DNA from: Candidatus Rhabdochlamydia sp.
Lineage (GTDB): Bacteria; Chlamydiota; Chlamydiia; Chlamydiales; Rhabdochlamydiaceae
Direction of reading: 5' to 3'
Assembly: GCA_030043815.1 (NCBI GenBank)
Contig: JASHWX010000174.1
Span: 1 to 15,326, forward strand
Length of the DNA: 15,326 nt
This document shows, one piece after another, positions 6,702-14,427 of the stretch. Both the position numbers and the translations under genes were made by a program. Numbering within the stretch: position 1 is the stretch's first letter; every line of letters starts with the position of its first letter. The notes under the pieces are model-generated. The model saw nothing but the letters and a program-made list of their open reading frames with translations. It did not search any database and was not told where the DNA came from.

Positions 6702-7568
6702 ATGAATCGAAATGATCCTTGCTGGTGCGGCAGCGGCCAAAAATGGAAAAAATGCCATTTTCCCGACCCTGGCCCCTCCTCCCTCAAGCAAGAGTACTTA
6801 AAGAAATATGGAATTATTTTAAAGACGCCAAAAGAAATCGAAGGCATTCGGCGCGCCTGCAAATTGGCCGCTCAGATCCTCGATCAAACATGCCAAATGG
6901 CCAAAGCAGGGGTCACTACCAATCAACTCAATGCCTTTGCCCATCAGCTCCATCTCGATGCCGGAGCGATCCCGGCCCCCCTCGGATATGGATCTCCCCC
7001 CTTCCCTAAGAGTATCTGCACATCGCTCAATGATGTCATTTGCCATGGGATTCCGAATGATATCCCTCTCAAAGAAGGGGATTTTCTCAATATTGACGTG
7101 ACCTGCGTTTTAAACGGATTTTATGGGGACTGCAGCCGGATGGTGGCCATCGGCAAGATCAGTCCTGAAAAAAAGAGAGTGATGGATGTTTCTTATGAAT
7201 GCCTGATGCGATCGATCGCCATTTTAAAGCCTGGCGTGATGATCAGCGAGATCGGCGATATGATCGAAGCCTATGCGACCGCGCACCATTGCTCTGTCGT
7301 CAATCAATTTGTGGGCCATGGCACTGGGATCCACTTTCACGAACCCCCGCAGGTCCCCCATCATCTCAATCGGGTCCAAATCCCCATTGTAGCAGGGATG
7401 ACGTTTACCATTGAACCCATGATCAACGCCGGTGTCCGCTCGGGATACATCGATTCGCACGATCAGTGGACCGCGCGCACCAATGACGGCAAGCCTAGCG
7501 CCCAATGGGAGCACACCCTCCTCATCACAGAGAAGGGGCATGAAATTCTGACGAATTTAGGAAACTGA
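6702..7568 (+). CDS. map: Methionine aminopeptidase with N-terminal SEC-C motif
   Basis: MAP removes the initiator methionine from new proteins. The product has 288 residues. Residues 1-20 form a SEC-C zinc motif (C7, C9, C18, H19), as in Chlamydia MAP, probably for ribosome or SecB-type contacts. The pita-bread domain has all five metal ligands: D132 (NIDVT), D143 (YGDCSR), H206 (VGHGTG), E238 (TIEPM) and E270 (WEHTL), with the substrate histidine in ICHGIP (H115). The start at 6702 has GGAGGA at 6693-6698. The open frame extends upstream through the hairpin repeat to 6582, but that part is not protein-like. The last 12 bases overlap a convergent small gene. Its neighbourhood with yhgN matches what I recall of Chlamydia. 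Confidence 0.96.
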   Translation: MNRNDPCWCGSGQKWKKCHFPDPGPSSLKQEYLKKYGIILKTPKEIEGIRRACKLAAQILDQTCQMAKAGVTTNQLNAFAHQLHLDAGAIPAPLGYGSPPFPKSICTSLNDVICHGIPNDIPLKEGDFLNIDVTCVLNGFYGDCSRMVAIGKISPEKKRVMDVSYECLMRSIAILKPGVMISEIGDMIEAYATAHHCSVVNQFVGHGTGIHFHEPPQVPHHLNRVQIPIVAGMTFTIEPMINAGVRSGYIDSHDQWTARTNDGKPSAQWEHTLLITEKGHEILTNLGN

Positions 7569-7694
7569 ACCGGATAAGATCGTCCGCTCAAAAATTTCTC
7601 CCACTTCTTCATCGAGGAGTTCTTTCTCTTCGTCGAAGTGATCTTCCGGAATCTCTAAATTCATCTCATCTATTGATACAGAATTAATTTCCAT
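7557..7694 (-). CDS. Possible 45-residue acidic protein
   Basis: This short frame begins ATG at 7694 and reads MEINSVSIDEMNLEIPEDHF and onward, with 14 Glu/Asp before the middle of the protein is passed and few basic residues. It has no membrane segment or Cys. It begins 32 bp after the stop of the membrane/coiled-coil gene on the same strand, so it could be the third gene of that operon, and it overlaps the 3' end of map by three bases beyond the map stop codon. The ribosome site is weak (AAG only). An in-frame ATG ten codons in is an alternative. The balanced, non-repetitive composition favours a real gene, but there is no homology evidence. Confidence 0.45.
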   Translation of the reverse strand: MEINSVSIDEMNLEIPEDHFDEEKELLDEEVGEIFERTILSGSVS

Positions 7695-7726
7695 GTCTTA
7701 ATTTTATCTAATTAATGTAATTTAAT

Positions 7727-8529
7727 TCAATGAATTTGATCGATTTTTTCTTGGAGAAGCAAAGGCAAATCATCTTGAATTGCTTTTGTTTTTCTCGCAG
7801 CGCGTTTTTTCGGCGAGAGGAGGGTGGTTATAAACTCTTGAAGAAGAGCGACTTGATTTTCAAGTTCGCGGCATTCTTGTTCTGCTCGATTCAGATCTTC
7901 GACCAAATGAAGGTCCTCATCCGAGATTTCATAATTTTGTTCTTCCCAGGTTTTTTGAAGAGCAAGAAGTTCGTTTTCCACTCGGAAAAGGTCTTTGCGC
8001 GCTGCGTCGAGCTGCTGGGATTTTTCCTGAAACTGCTGCTCAAGGGCCTGGTATTTATGCTCGATCGGTACTTCTGGCTCTGGCTTTTGCTCGAGGGCAC
8101 GAACCAATGCTTCAATCCGCTCGTTTGCGCGCTTTAATTCCTCATCAGAGCGTTCGACCATGACCCTAAGGCGTTGTTTTTCAGCGACAAACGAAGCATG
8201 AGCCTCGCGCAGCTGCTGCGTATGCTTAAGCTCGAGCGCCTCTTTTTCCCCCTTTGCCGCGTCCGCCATTTCCCTGTCCTTGAGTAAAAGAAGCAGCCAG
8301 GAGATGGCGATGGAAAAAGAAAGAAGGGCTAACCAAAGAGAGGGCCAGAGGACGGTCACAGCAGCGAGGGTACTCAAAGCAAGGACAAACCCCCATTTTT
8401 TCCAGAGGGTAACTGCGCCGTAGCCCAAAAAAGCCGTCATCGCGACCGGCCAATGCTCAGGGGCGCATTTTACGCATAAAGCTGCAAACGACCCGAATAA
8501 CAGGACGGGGCCTAATTGACTCCACATCA

Positions 8530-8530
<1 letters not shown>
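7727..8530 (-). CDS. Membrane protein with a long C-terminal coiled coil
   Basis: The product has 267 residues. Residues about 5-85 are hydrophobic and probably form three to four membrane helices (around 6-22, 27-43, 46-65 and 66-84). Residues about 88-240 are rich in Glu, Gln, Lys, Ala and Leu with heptad-like spacing, interrupted by QKPEPEVP near 148, and should form a cytoplasmic coiled coil. The tail is basic (SPKKRAARKTK). The ATG shares its A with the TAA stop of the upstream M20 peptidase gene (TAATG), so translation is coupled. A scaffold or inclusion-membrane role is conceivable for a chlamydial protein of this shape, but nothing specific is recognised. Confidence 0.85.
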
Positions 8531-9909
<1,379 letters not shown>

Positions 9910-9942
9910 AACGTTTTGATCTGAAAAGTTAAGAAAAATAGC

Positions 9943-9971
9943 ATCTTAGCAGCGCTGTCTTAAAAAGCCAA
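9943..9971 (-). promoter_or_regulatory. Possible promoter for the M20 peptidase operon
   Basis: On the minus strand TTGGCT (9971-9966) and TAAGAT (9948-9943) are 17 bp apart, with transcription starting near 9936, about 27 bases before the peptidase ATG. It diverges from the promoter of the wHTH cassette, whose -35 begins 16 bp away. Confidence 0.45.
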
Positions 9972-9987
9972 TGCTGAAGAATTGCTA

Positions 9988-10016
9988 TTTACATTCACCA
10001 CTAATAGTGGTACAAT
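9988..10016 (+). promoter_or_regulatory. Promoter of the wHTH-nucleotidyltransferase cassette
   Basis: TTTACA (9988-9993) and TACAAT (10011-10016) are 17 bp apart. Transcription would begin near 10023, leaving a leader of about 14 nt before the ATG at 10037. Two operator-like palindromes lie in and just after this promoter. Confidence 0.75.
9997..10011. promoter_or_regulatory. Operator-like palindrome O1, between -35 and -10
   Basis: ACCACTAATAGTGGT is a perfect 6-bp inverted repeat around AAT. It fills the promoter spacer and touches the first base of the -10. A repressor bound here would block RNA polymerase. Confidence 0.7.
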
Positions 10017-10017
10017 C

Positions 10018-10032
10018 ACCACTAAGGGTGGT
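10018..10032. promoter_or_regulatory. Operator-like palindrome O2, at the transcription start
   Basis: ACCACTAAGGGTGGT repeats O1 with 13 of 15 bases identical. It lies 21 bp downstream of O1, which is two turns of B-DNA, so both sites face the same side. It also contains GGTGG, which may be the only ribosome-binding sequence for the gene, so the site may affect translation as well. Confidence 0.7.
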
Positions 10033-10036
10033 AACC

Positions 10037-10372
10037 ATGTTTGAACAATTATTTGGCAGCAGAATTATTGAGAAGGTCCTATTCTATATGATTGCAAATG
10101 AAAAATGCTTTGCCTCTGAACTTCGCCAATGCTTTGAAATTCCTCTTTTTGGAATTCAAAGGGCACTTTCTAGATTAGAAAACCAAGGAATCTTAGTCAG
10201 CGTTGTCGAAGGCAACAATAGATTGTATTACTGGAATCCACGATATCCTTTTCTCGCTGATTTTAAGTCATTTATCGGAAAAGCTTATGCTACTTTGTCT
10301 CAAGAAATGAAAAAAAAATATTACGAACGCCCAATTCGTAAACGCCCACGTAAAAAGAGTAAACCATTATGA
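10037..10372 (+). CDS. Winged-helix transcriptional regulator, likely antitoxin/autorepressor
   Basis: The product has 111 residues. Residues 5-70 resemble ArsR-like winged helices: LFGSRIIEKVLFYMI, FASELRQCFEIPLFGIQRALSRLENQGIL (helix-turn-helix with recognition helix about 38-49) and VVEGNNRLYYWNP (wing). LFGS at the front and NPRYPF after the wing recall the small regulators found beside nucleotidyltransferases. The C-terminal 20 residues are very basic (RKRPRKKSK). The open frame extends back to 9971, but the promoter and operators lie inside that stretch, so the ATG at 10037 is the start. It overlaps the nucleotidyltransferase gene by four bases (ATGA). Self-regulation through O1 and O2 is inferred. 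The cassette is clearly more AT-rich than its neighbours, which suggests transfer. Confidence 0.82.
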   Translation: MFEQLFGSRIIEKVLFYMIANEKCFASELRQCFEIPLFGIQRALSRLENQGILVSVVEGNNRLYYWNPRYPFLADFKSFIGKAYATLSQEMKKKYYERPIRKRPRKKSKPL

Positions 10373-10926
10373 AAAAACCAATTAATTGGGAAAAAATTGA
10401 TACAAAAGAACTTGCGGGACTGATTTGCCAACATCTCAAAACAGATGGGATTGAGGTTATCTTAGTGGGAGGATCTTGCGTGACCATTTATTCTCATAAC
10501 CGATATTTGTCCCATGATCTAGACTATGTATCTCATGAAGAATTTTGGAAAATCGAGGCCTCACTAAAAAAACTAGGATTCATTAAAAAAGGAAGGCATT
10601 TCGCTCATCAAAATTGTCCATTTTTAATAGACTTCGTTTCAGAACCCGTGGCTATTGGAAATGAAATCATCAAACGATTTAAGGAAATTCCTACTAAATA
10701 TGGATCCTTCAAATTATTGACTGTTAACGACTGTGTAAAAGATCGTTTAGCAAGTTTTTATCATTGGAATGACAGACAAGGGTTAGATCAGGCTATTGAG
10801 GTTTCCTTGGATCACAAAATAGATCTTAAGAAAATTCGTGCTTGGTCAAAAAAAGAAGGATTTGAAGCAAAATTTTCGATATTTGAACAAGAGCTAAAAG
10901 CCCGAAAAAAATCAATAGTTCATTGA
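10369..10926 (+). CDS. Nucleotidyltransferase-fold protein, candidate toxin
   Basis: The product has 185 residues. The polymerase-beta-type nucleotidyltransferase signature is visible: ILVGGSCV (31-38) followed by SHDLDYV with D50 and D52 as the first two metal ligands, and a third acidic residue in FLIDFV (D88). A later segment, NDCVKDRLASFYHWNDRQ (about 120-137), resembles the conserved C-terminal part of AbiEii-like and related nucleotidyltransferases. The ATG lies within the stop of the regulator (ATGA), giving coupled translation and a fixed stoichiometry. Such enzymes transfer nucleotides to tRNA or proteins; in toxin-antitoxin systems (AbiE, MenT) this stops growth. Whether this one is a toxin, a tRNA modifier or an antibiotic nucleotidyltransferase cannot be decided from sequence alone. 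It is AT-rich like its partner. Confidence 0.82.
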   Translation: MKKPINWEKIDTKELAGLICQHLKTDGIEVILVGGSCVTIYSHNRYLSHDLDYVSHEEFWKIEASLKKLGFIKKGRHFAHQNCPFLIDFVSEPVAIGNEIIKRFKEIPTKYGSFKLLTVNDCVKDRLASFYHWNDRQGLDQAIEVSLDHKIDLKKIRAWSKKEGFEAKFSIFEQELKARKKSIVH

Positions 10927-10951
10927 TTTCTCATCCCGTTGATGGAACTTC

Positions 10952-11161
10952 TCATTCGATTAGCCCTTGGGCGCTTTCGATGAGATAGGCAGCGAGGGAT
11001 TCGTCGCCCTCGTATGTCATTTCGACTTCCATTTTACCATCGGCGGTGGGCTCGCCGCAGGTGATCAAGACGTAACAGGCGTTTTTTTCCGCAAGTGAAC
11101 GGAAAAGTCGCCTTTGTTCATTTTCCCAGTATACTGCTCGTTTGTCTATGTCGAAGGCCAT
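10952..11161 (-). CDS. 69-residue hypothetical protein
   Basis: This small acidic protein begins MAFDIDKRAVYWENEQRRLF and has the strand-like segments CYVLITCGE and KMEVEMTYEGD, then a helix ESLAAYLIESAQGLIE. It looks like a compact alpha/beta fold, cytosolic, with no signal or membrane segment. GGAG lies five bases before the ATG, and the base composition matches the host-like genes, not the AT-rich cassette next to it. It converges with the nucleotidyltransferase gene (25-bp gap). I do not recognise the family. Confidence 0.7.
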   Translation of the reverse strand: MAFDIDKRAVYWENEQRRLFRSLAEKNACYVLITCGEPTADGKMEVEMTYEGDESLAAYLIESAQGLIE

Positions 11162-11299
11162 GTGCGCTCCAGAAGAACTTCGTTCGTGGAGTTACTAAAT
11201 GTCACATCGCCGCATTTCAATGCAAAGAAAAACCAAAAATAAAATCGGGCGCTATAATTAAGTTTTTATTACATATAAATAAAAATTAAACTTACAGCC

Positions 11300-11328
11300 T
11301 TGACACGCAGAGGAAAAATCCTCATAAT
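11300..11328 (+). promoter_or_regulatory. Near-consensus promoter of htpX with embedded palindrome
   Basis: TTGACA (11300-11305) and CATAAT (11323-11328) are exactly 17 bp apart. GAGGA-AAAA-TCCTC (11310-11323), a 5-bp inverted repeat, lies inside the spacer and could be an operator. AGGAGG at 11341-11346 precedes the htpX ATG by four bases. The 138 bp to the left (11162-11299) are AT-rich toward the promoter, with a loose inverted repeat around 11260-11290; I see no gene in them. Confidence 0.8.
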
Positions 11329-11350
11329 TACATGATCTTTAGGAGGCTTT

Positions 11351-12262
11351 ATGGCATTGGCAAAACGAATCCTACTCTTCCTCGCCGTCAACTTTCTCGT
11401 CATCATCATGATTTCGATCGTGCTGAATGTGTTTCACGTTCAGCCCTATTTACAAGGGTACGGCCTCAATCTCAAAGAGCTGCTGATTTTCTGCTTGATT
11501 TGGGGCATGGGAGGCGCGCTGATCTCGCTTGCGCTTTCACGACAGATGGCAAAATGGATGATGGGAGTGCGTGTGATCGATCCGAAAACACAAAATGCCG
11601 ATCAACGTCAACTTCTCTCAATGATCCAGCAGCTATGCCGCCAGGCAGGGCTGCGCGATATCCCAGAAGTGGGCATCTTCGAATCTTCTGAACCCAATGC
11701 TTTTGCGACAGGGCCGACCAAACGCCGCTCTCTTATCGCCGTTTCATCAGGCTTATTAAACAGGATGTCGGACAAAGAAGTGGAAGGGGTGCTGGCTCAC
11801 GAAATTTCCCACATCACGAATGGCGATATGGTGACGATGACGCTCGTGCAAGGGGTCGTCAACGCCTTTGTGCTGTTCTTGGCACGCGTGCTGGCTTATG
11901 TCTTCTCGGGATTGGGAAAACGCAACGAAGGATCTTCATCGGGCTCTTACTTTTCCTATTGGATCTTCGTGTATGTGTTTGAATTTGTGTTCATGATTCT
12001 CGGCTCAATGGTCATCTGCACCTACTCTCGGTTCAGAGAATTTCGAGCTGACAAAGGAGGCGCAAAGCTCGCAGGCAAAGAAAAGATGATCGCGGCTTTA
12101 GAATCGTTGAAGAAATTGAAAGATATTCAAGATCCAGAGATGCAAAAGGCCGCTTTCCAAGCGTTTAAAATCTCCACGCCGAAAAAGGCCGGCATCATGC
12201 GGCTATTTGCGAGCCATCCTCCCCTTGAGGAGAGGATCGCCCGCTTAAAAACTACTTCTTAG
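11351..12262 (+). CDS. htpX: Membrane zinc metalloprotease HtpX
   Basis: HtpX is an inner-membrane M48 protease that degrades misfolded membrane proteins. The product has 303 residues. Two N-terminal membrane helices (about 5-28 and 43-64) precede the active site HEISH (H150, E151, H154). The third zinc ligand is E230 in YSRFREFRADKGGAKL. A further hydrophobic pair lies at about 163-187 and 200-224. The length and order match E. coli HtpX. It is transcribed alone from a strong promoter carrying a palindrome, so it may be stress-controlled as it is by CpxR in E. coli, though that palindrome is not a Cpx box. Its last 11 bases overlap the convergent HD-hydrolase gene. Confidence 0.96.
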   Translation: MALAKRILLFLAVNFLVIIMISIVLNVFHVQPYLQGYGLNLKELLIFCLIWGMGGALISLALSRQMAKWMMGVRVIDPKTQNADQRQLLSMIQQLCRQAGLRDIPEVGIFESSEPNAFATGPTKRRSLIAVSSGLLNRMSDKEVEGVLAHEISHITNGDMVTMTLVQGVVNAFVLFLARVLAYVFSGLGKRNEGSSSGSYFSYWIFVYVFEFVFMILGSMVICTYSRFREFRADKGGAKLAGKEKMIAALESLKKLKDIQDPEMQKAAFQAFKISTPKKAGIMRLFASHPPLEERIARLKTTS

Positions 12263-13028
12263 TGGCTTGATTTTCCCAATAGGTGTTGATGATGTCTTCA
12301 ACGGCATCGTGAAGTTTATCATTGGCCTTGGGAAGCCTGTCAACGATGGCTTGCGCCCATTCATAATAACCATCGATGCGCGCTTGAGTCCAATCTTCTG
12401 GGGTATTGTGCATCAGGTCATTTAAATTGAAGAGCTTGTCTGCAAGCTTGATTTGAGCAGCGCCGATCGACTTTTGGGAAGCGTTGATCACTTGCATTCT
12501 TTTGCGTGTCTCAACTGCAAGAGAGCGGTCGTCGGTCAACTCGCGCACAAGAGAGGACACGCGTTTGCCGAATTTGCTTTCGATCTCTTCAAATGTCGTC
12601 TGCGTATCTTCGACCGTGTCGTGCAATAGCGCGCCGATGATCACATCGACGTCTCTAACCTCGCCGATAGCCATCACATTATAGGCAACGCCGATCGGAT
12701 GGGAAATATAAGGCGTTTTGTCTTTATTCTTTCGAGTCTGGAAACGGTGTTTTTCAGCAGCAAAATCGACAGCTTCGCAAATCTGCTGAACTTGGGCTTG
12801 CGTTAGGCTCTTTTCTTTGGAGTAGGCATTATTGAGAACCTCTGAGAGGTTATCATAATTTTTCATCACAGTGTCATTGCTGTGGGTCATTTCTGCAAGG
12901 CGGATTCGGGTCTTTTGAACGATGGATCCTTCATCGACTTGTTCGTTGGGCGCCGATGAAATGGCAGCATCAGCATTTAATCCCGCTATCGCTAAAGTGG
13001 CAGCGGTTAATAATTGCAAAACAAACAT
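12252..13028 (-). CDS. MESH1/SpoT-type HD hydrolase with apparent signal peptide
   Basis: The product has 258 residues. Residues about 81-250 form a single HD hydrolase domain very like animal MESH1, without synthetase or TGS/ACT domains. Key residues are H110 (YISHP), H136-D137 (LLHDTVEDT, with E140 and D141) and D197 (KLADKLFNL). Spacings of 26 and 61 residues between these equal those of human MESH1 (H35, H61, D122), as I recall. ELTDD, TRKRMQV and NTPEDW also match. MESH1 enzymes hydrolyse ppGpp and, in humans, NADPH. The first 21 residues are hydrophobic and end in ADAA, resembling a Sec signal, but lack a basic residue at the start. About 60 residues of linker follow. The start has an excellent AAGGAGG. 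The protein may therefore act outside the cytosol. Confidence 0.88.
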   Translation of the reverse strand: MFVLQLLTAATLAIAGLNADAAISSAPNEQVDEGSIVQKTRIRLAEMTHSNDTVMKNYDNLSEVLNNAYSKEKSLTQAQVQQICEAVDFAAEKHRFQTRKNKDKTPYISHPIGVAYNVMAIGEVRDVDVIIGALLHDTVEDTQTTFEEIESKFGKRVSSLVRELTDDRSLAVETRKRMQVINASQKSIGAAQIKLADKLFNLNDLMHNTPEDWTQARIDGYYEWAQAIVDRLPKANDKLHDAVEDIINTYWENQATKK

Positions 13029-13033
13029 TCATA

Positions 13034-13062
13034 CCTCCTTATGAAATAGAGGAGCCAGTATA
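13034..13062 (-). promoter_or_regulatory. Ribosome site and -10-like box ahead of the HD hydrolase gene
   Basis: On the minus strand AAGGAGG (13040-13034) precedes the ATG by five bases. TATACT (13062-13057) could be a -10, but the region 17 bp upstream is only a T-run, so a separate promoter is uncertain; the gene may instead be read from hldD-hldE, 61 bp upstream. Confidence 0.5.
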
Positions 13063-13089
13063 CAGCCCCAAGGAATTAAAAAAAATATA

Positions 13090-14427
13090 TTAAATTTTTA
13101 ACTTGGTGAGAAGGGCAGAGGCATGGTTGAGTTCAATCAGTTGATCCTCTTCCATGACAAAGACTTGGTGCGGATGGATAATGTCGCAGAGATTTTTGAG
13201 GCTTTCGCATTTGAGGACGATGAAGTCAACCTCTGAGAGCGATGACAACAGGGAAACGAACTCTTCTTCGGGCTCGTTGTCGCGAACGTAGACGATCAGT
13301 TTTCTTTCGGTGTCGCGGGACGACAGTTTGCGTAAGGATCTAAACAGGGCCGTTGACATGCCCCGCCGGCTATCGAGGCCTAGCACAGAGTACTGCTTTC
13401 CTTTTAGGGCATGCTGCAGGGCAAAGAGATGTTCTTCATCAAAGATCTTATTCTCGACGTCAAATTCCAATAACCGCTCTGCCATCTCAGAGAGGTTGAT
13501 GCGGGCGCATCCCAAGCGTTCGATTGCCATCCCTGCGGCGATATTGGCAAGCTGTGCGCCGTACTTGATGTCGAGCTTGTTGGCAAGCGCGATGCTGATC
13601 ATCGAGAGGACCGTATCGCCGGCGCCTGTTACATCTTTCACTTCTTTTGAGCGCACGGGAAAGTCGAATTGCTGCCCAGACTTGTTAAATAGAGAAATGC
13701 CTGCTTCCGAGCGCGTCACGATGAGCATTTCTACGCCGCAGTTTTGCAAAATGACTGAGGCGACTTGATCGATAGGCGCTTCGAGGGGCAGTTTGGCCGC
13801 CGAGTAAGCTTCAGTGAGATTGGGCTTGATGGCCGTCGCGCCAAAATATTTGGTAAAATCATCTCCTTTGGGGTCGACGATGACGGGAATATCTTTTTGA
13901 GAGGCCATCTCGATGATTTTCCTGAGCAGGGAGCGGGACAAAAATCCTTTGCCGTAATCGGAAATGGCGATGATTTGAACTTTGTCCATAAGAGGCGGAA
14001 GTCGGTCGATCACTTCTTCTTCGAGGGGATCAGGTAAAAAACTGACGGTCTCAAAGTCGACGCGGAGCACTTGCTGCGAATCGGCGATCAAGCGGTTCTT
14101 GACGGGGGTCTTGTATCCCTTTTGAAGGATGAGATTTTCAATGTCCACGCCTTCGCTCTCCAATGCATCGCGGAGCATCTCTCCGCCAAAATCATAGCCG
14201 ATCCTTCCGACAGCGATCACTTCCGCCCCTAAAGAGACGAGGTTGAGCACGACGTTGCCAGCGCCCCCCGGACGGCTTTCTTCCTTTTGGACATGGAGGA
14301 CGGAAACGGGCGCCTCAGGAGAAATCCGCTTGACTTTGCCCGTCGTGTAAGTATCGAGCATGAAATCTCCGATCACGAGTACGCGGACACGTCTAAAACG
14401 GCTTAACATCCCGCTGAGCTTTACCAT
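13090..14427 (-). CDS. hldE: HldE-like heptose-7-phosphate kinase with degenerate adenylyltransferase half
   Basis: HldE makes ADP-heptose for lipopolysaccharide core: its N-terminal kinase phosphorylates heptose 7-phosphate at C1 and its C-terminal half adds AMP. The product has 445 residues. The PfkB-type kinase (residues about 10-325) is intact: RPGGAGNVVLN (52-62), SDYGKG (156-161) and DVTGAGDT (265-272) with D271 as the base. Residues about 330-445 keep the outline of the adenylyltransferase (KLIVYVRDNE, LSEVDFIVLKCESLKNLCDIIHP), but the nucleotide-binding GxFDxxHxGH is absent (VLGLDSRRGMSTAL stands in its place) and the KGGDY segment is lost (VFVMEEDQ). Activity is therefore predicted only for the kinase. 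The start overlaps the hldD stop by seven bases, with AGGA upstream. Confidence 0.9.
   Translation of the reverse strand: MVKLSGMLSRFRRVRVLVIGDFMLDTYTTGKVKRISPEAPVSVLHVQKEESRPGGAGNVVLNLVSLGAEVIAVGRIGYDFGGEMLRDALESEGVDIENLILQKGYKTPVKNRLIADSQQVLRVDFETVSFLPDPLEEEVIDRLPPLMDKVQIIAISDYGKGFLSRSLLRKIIEMASQKDIPVIVDPKGDDFTKYFGATAIKPNLTEAYSAAKLPLEAPIDQVASVILQNCGVEMLIVTRSEAGISLFNKSGQQFDFPVRSKEVKDVTGAGDTVLSMISIALANKLDIKYGAQLANIAAGMAIERLGCARINLSEMAERLLEFDVENKIFDEEHLFALQHALKGKQYSVLGLDSRRGMSTALFRSLRKLSSRDTERKLIVYVRDNEPEEEFVSLLSSLSEVDFIVLKCESLKNLCDIIHPHQVFVMEEDQLIELNHASALLTKLKI

Noticed and set aside
9997..10032. The two ACCACTAA repeats as a CRISPR-like array
   Set aside because: There are only two 15-bp palindromic copies with a 6-bp gap, placed in a promoter; this fits operators, not a CRISPR.
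9971..10036. Upstream extension of the winged-helix gene
   Set aside because: The promoter and both operator-like palindromes lie within it or end just before the ATG at 10037, and the domain begins after that ATG.
11162..11299. A possible tRNA or small RNA in the gap before htpX
   Set aside because: I found no cloverleaf or T-loop sequence; only a loose AT-rich inverted repeat is present.
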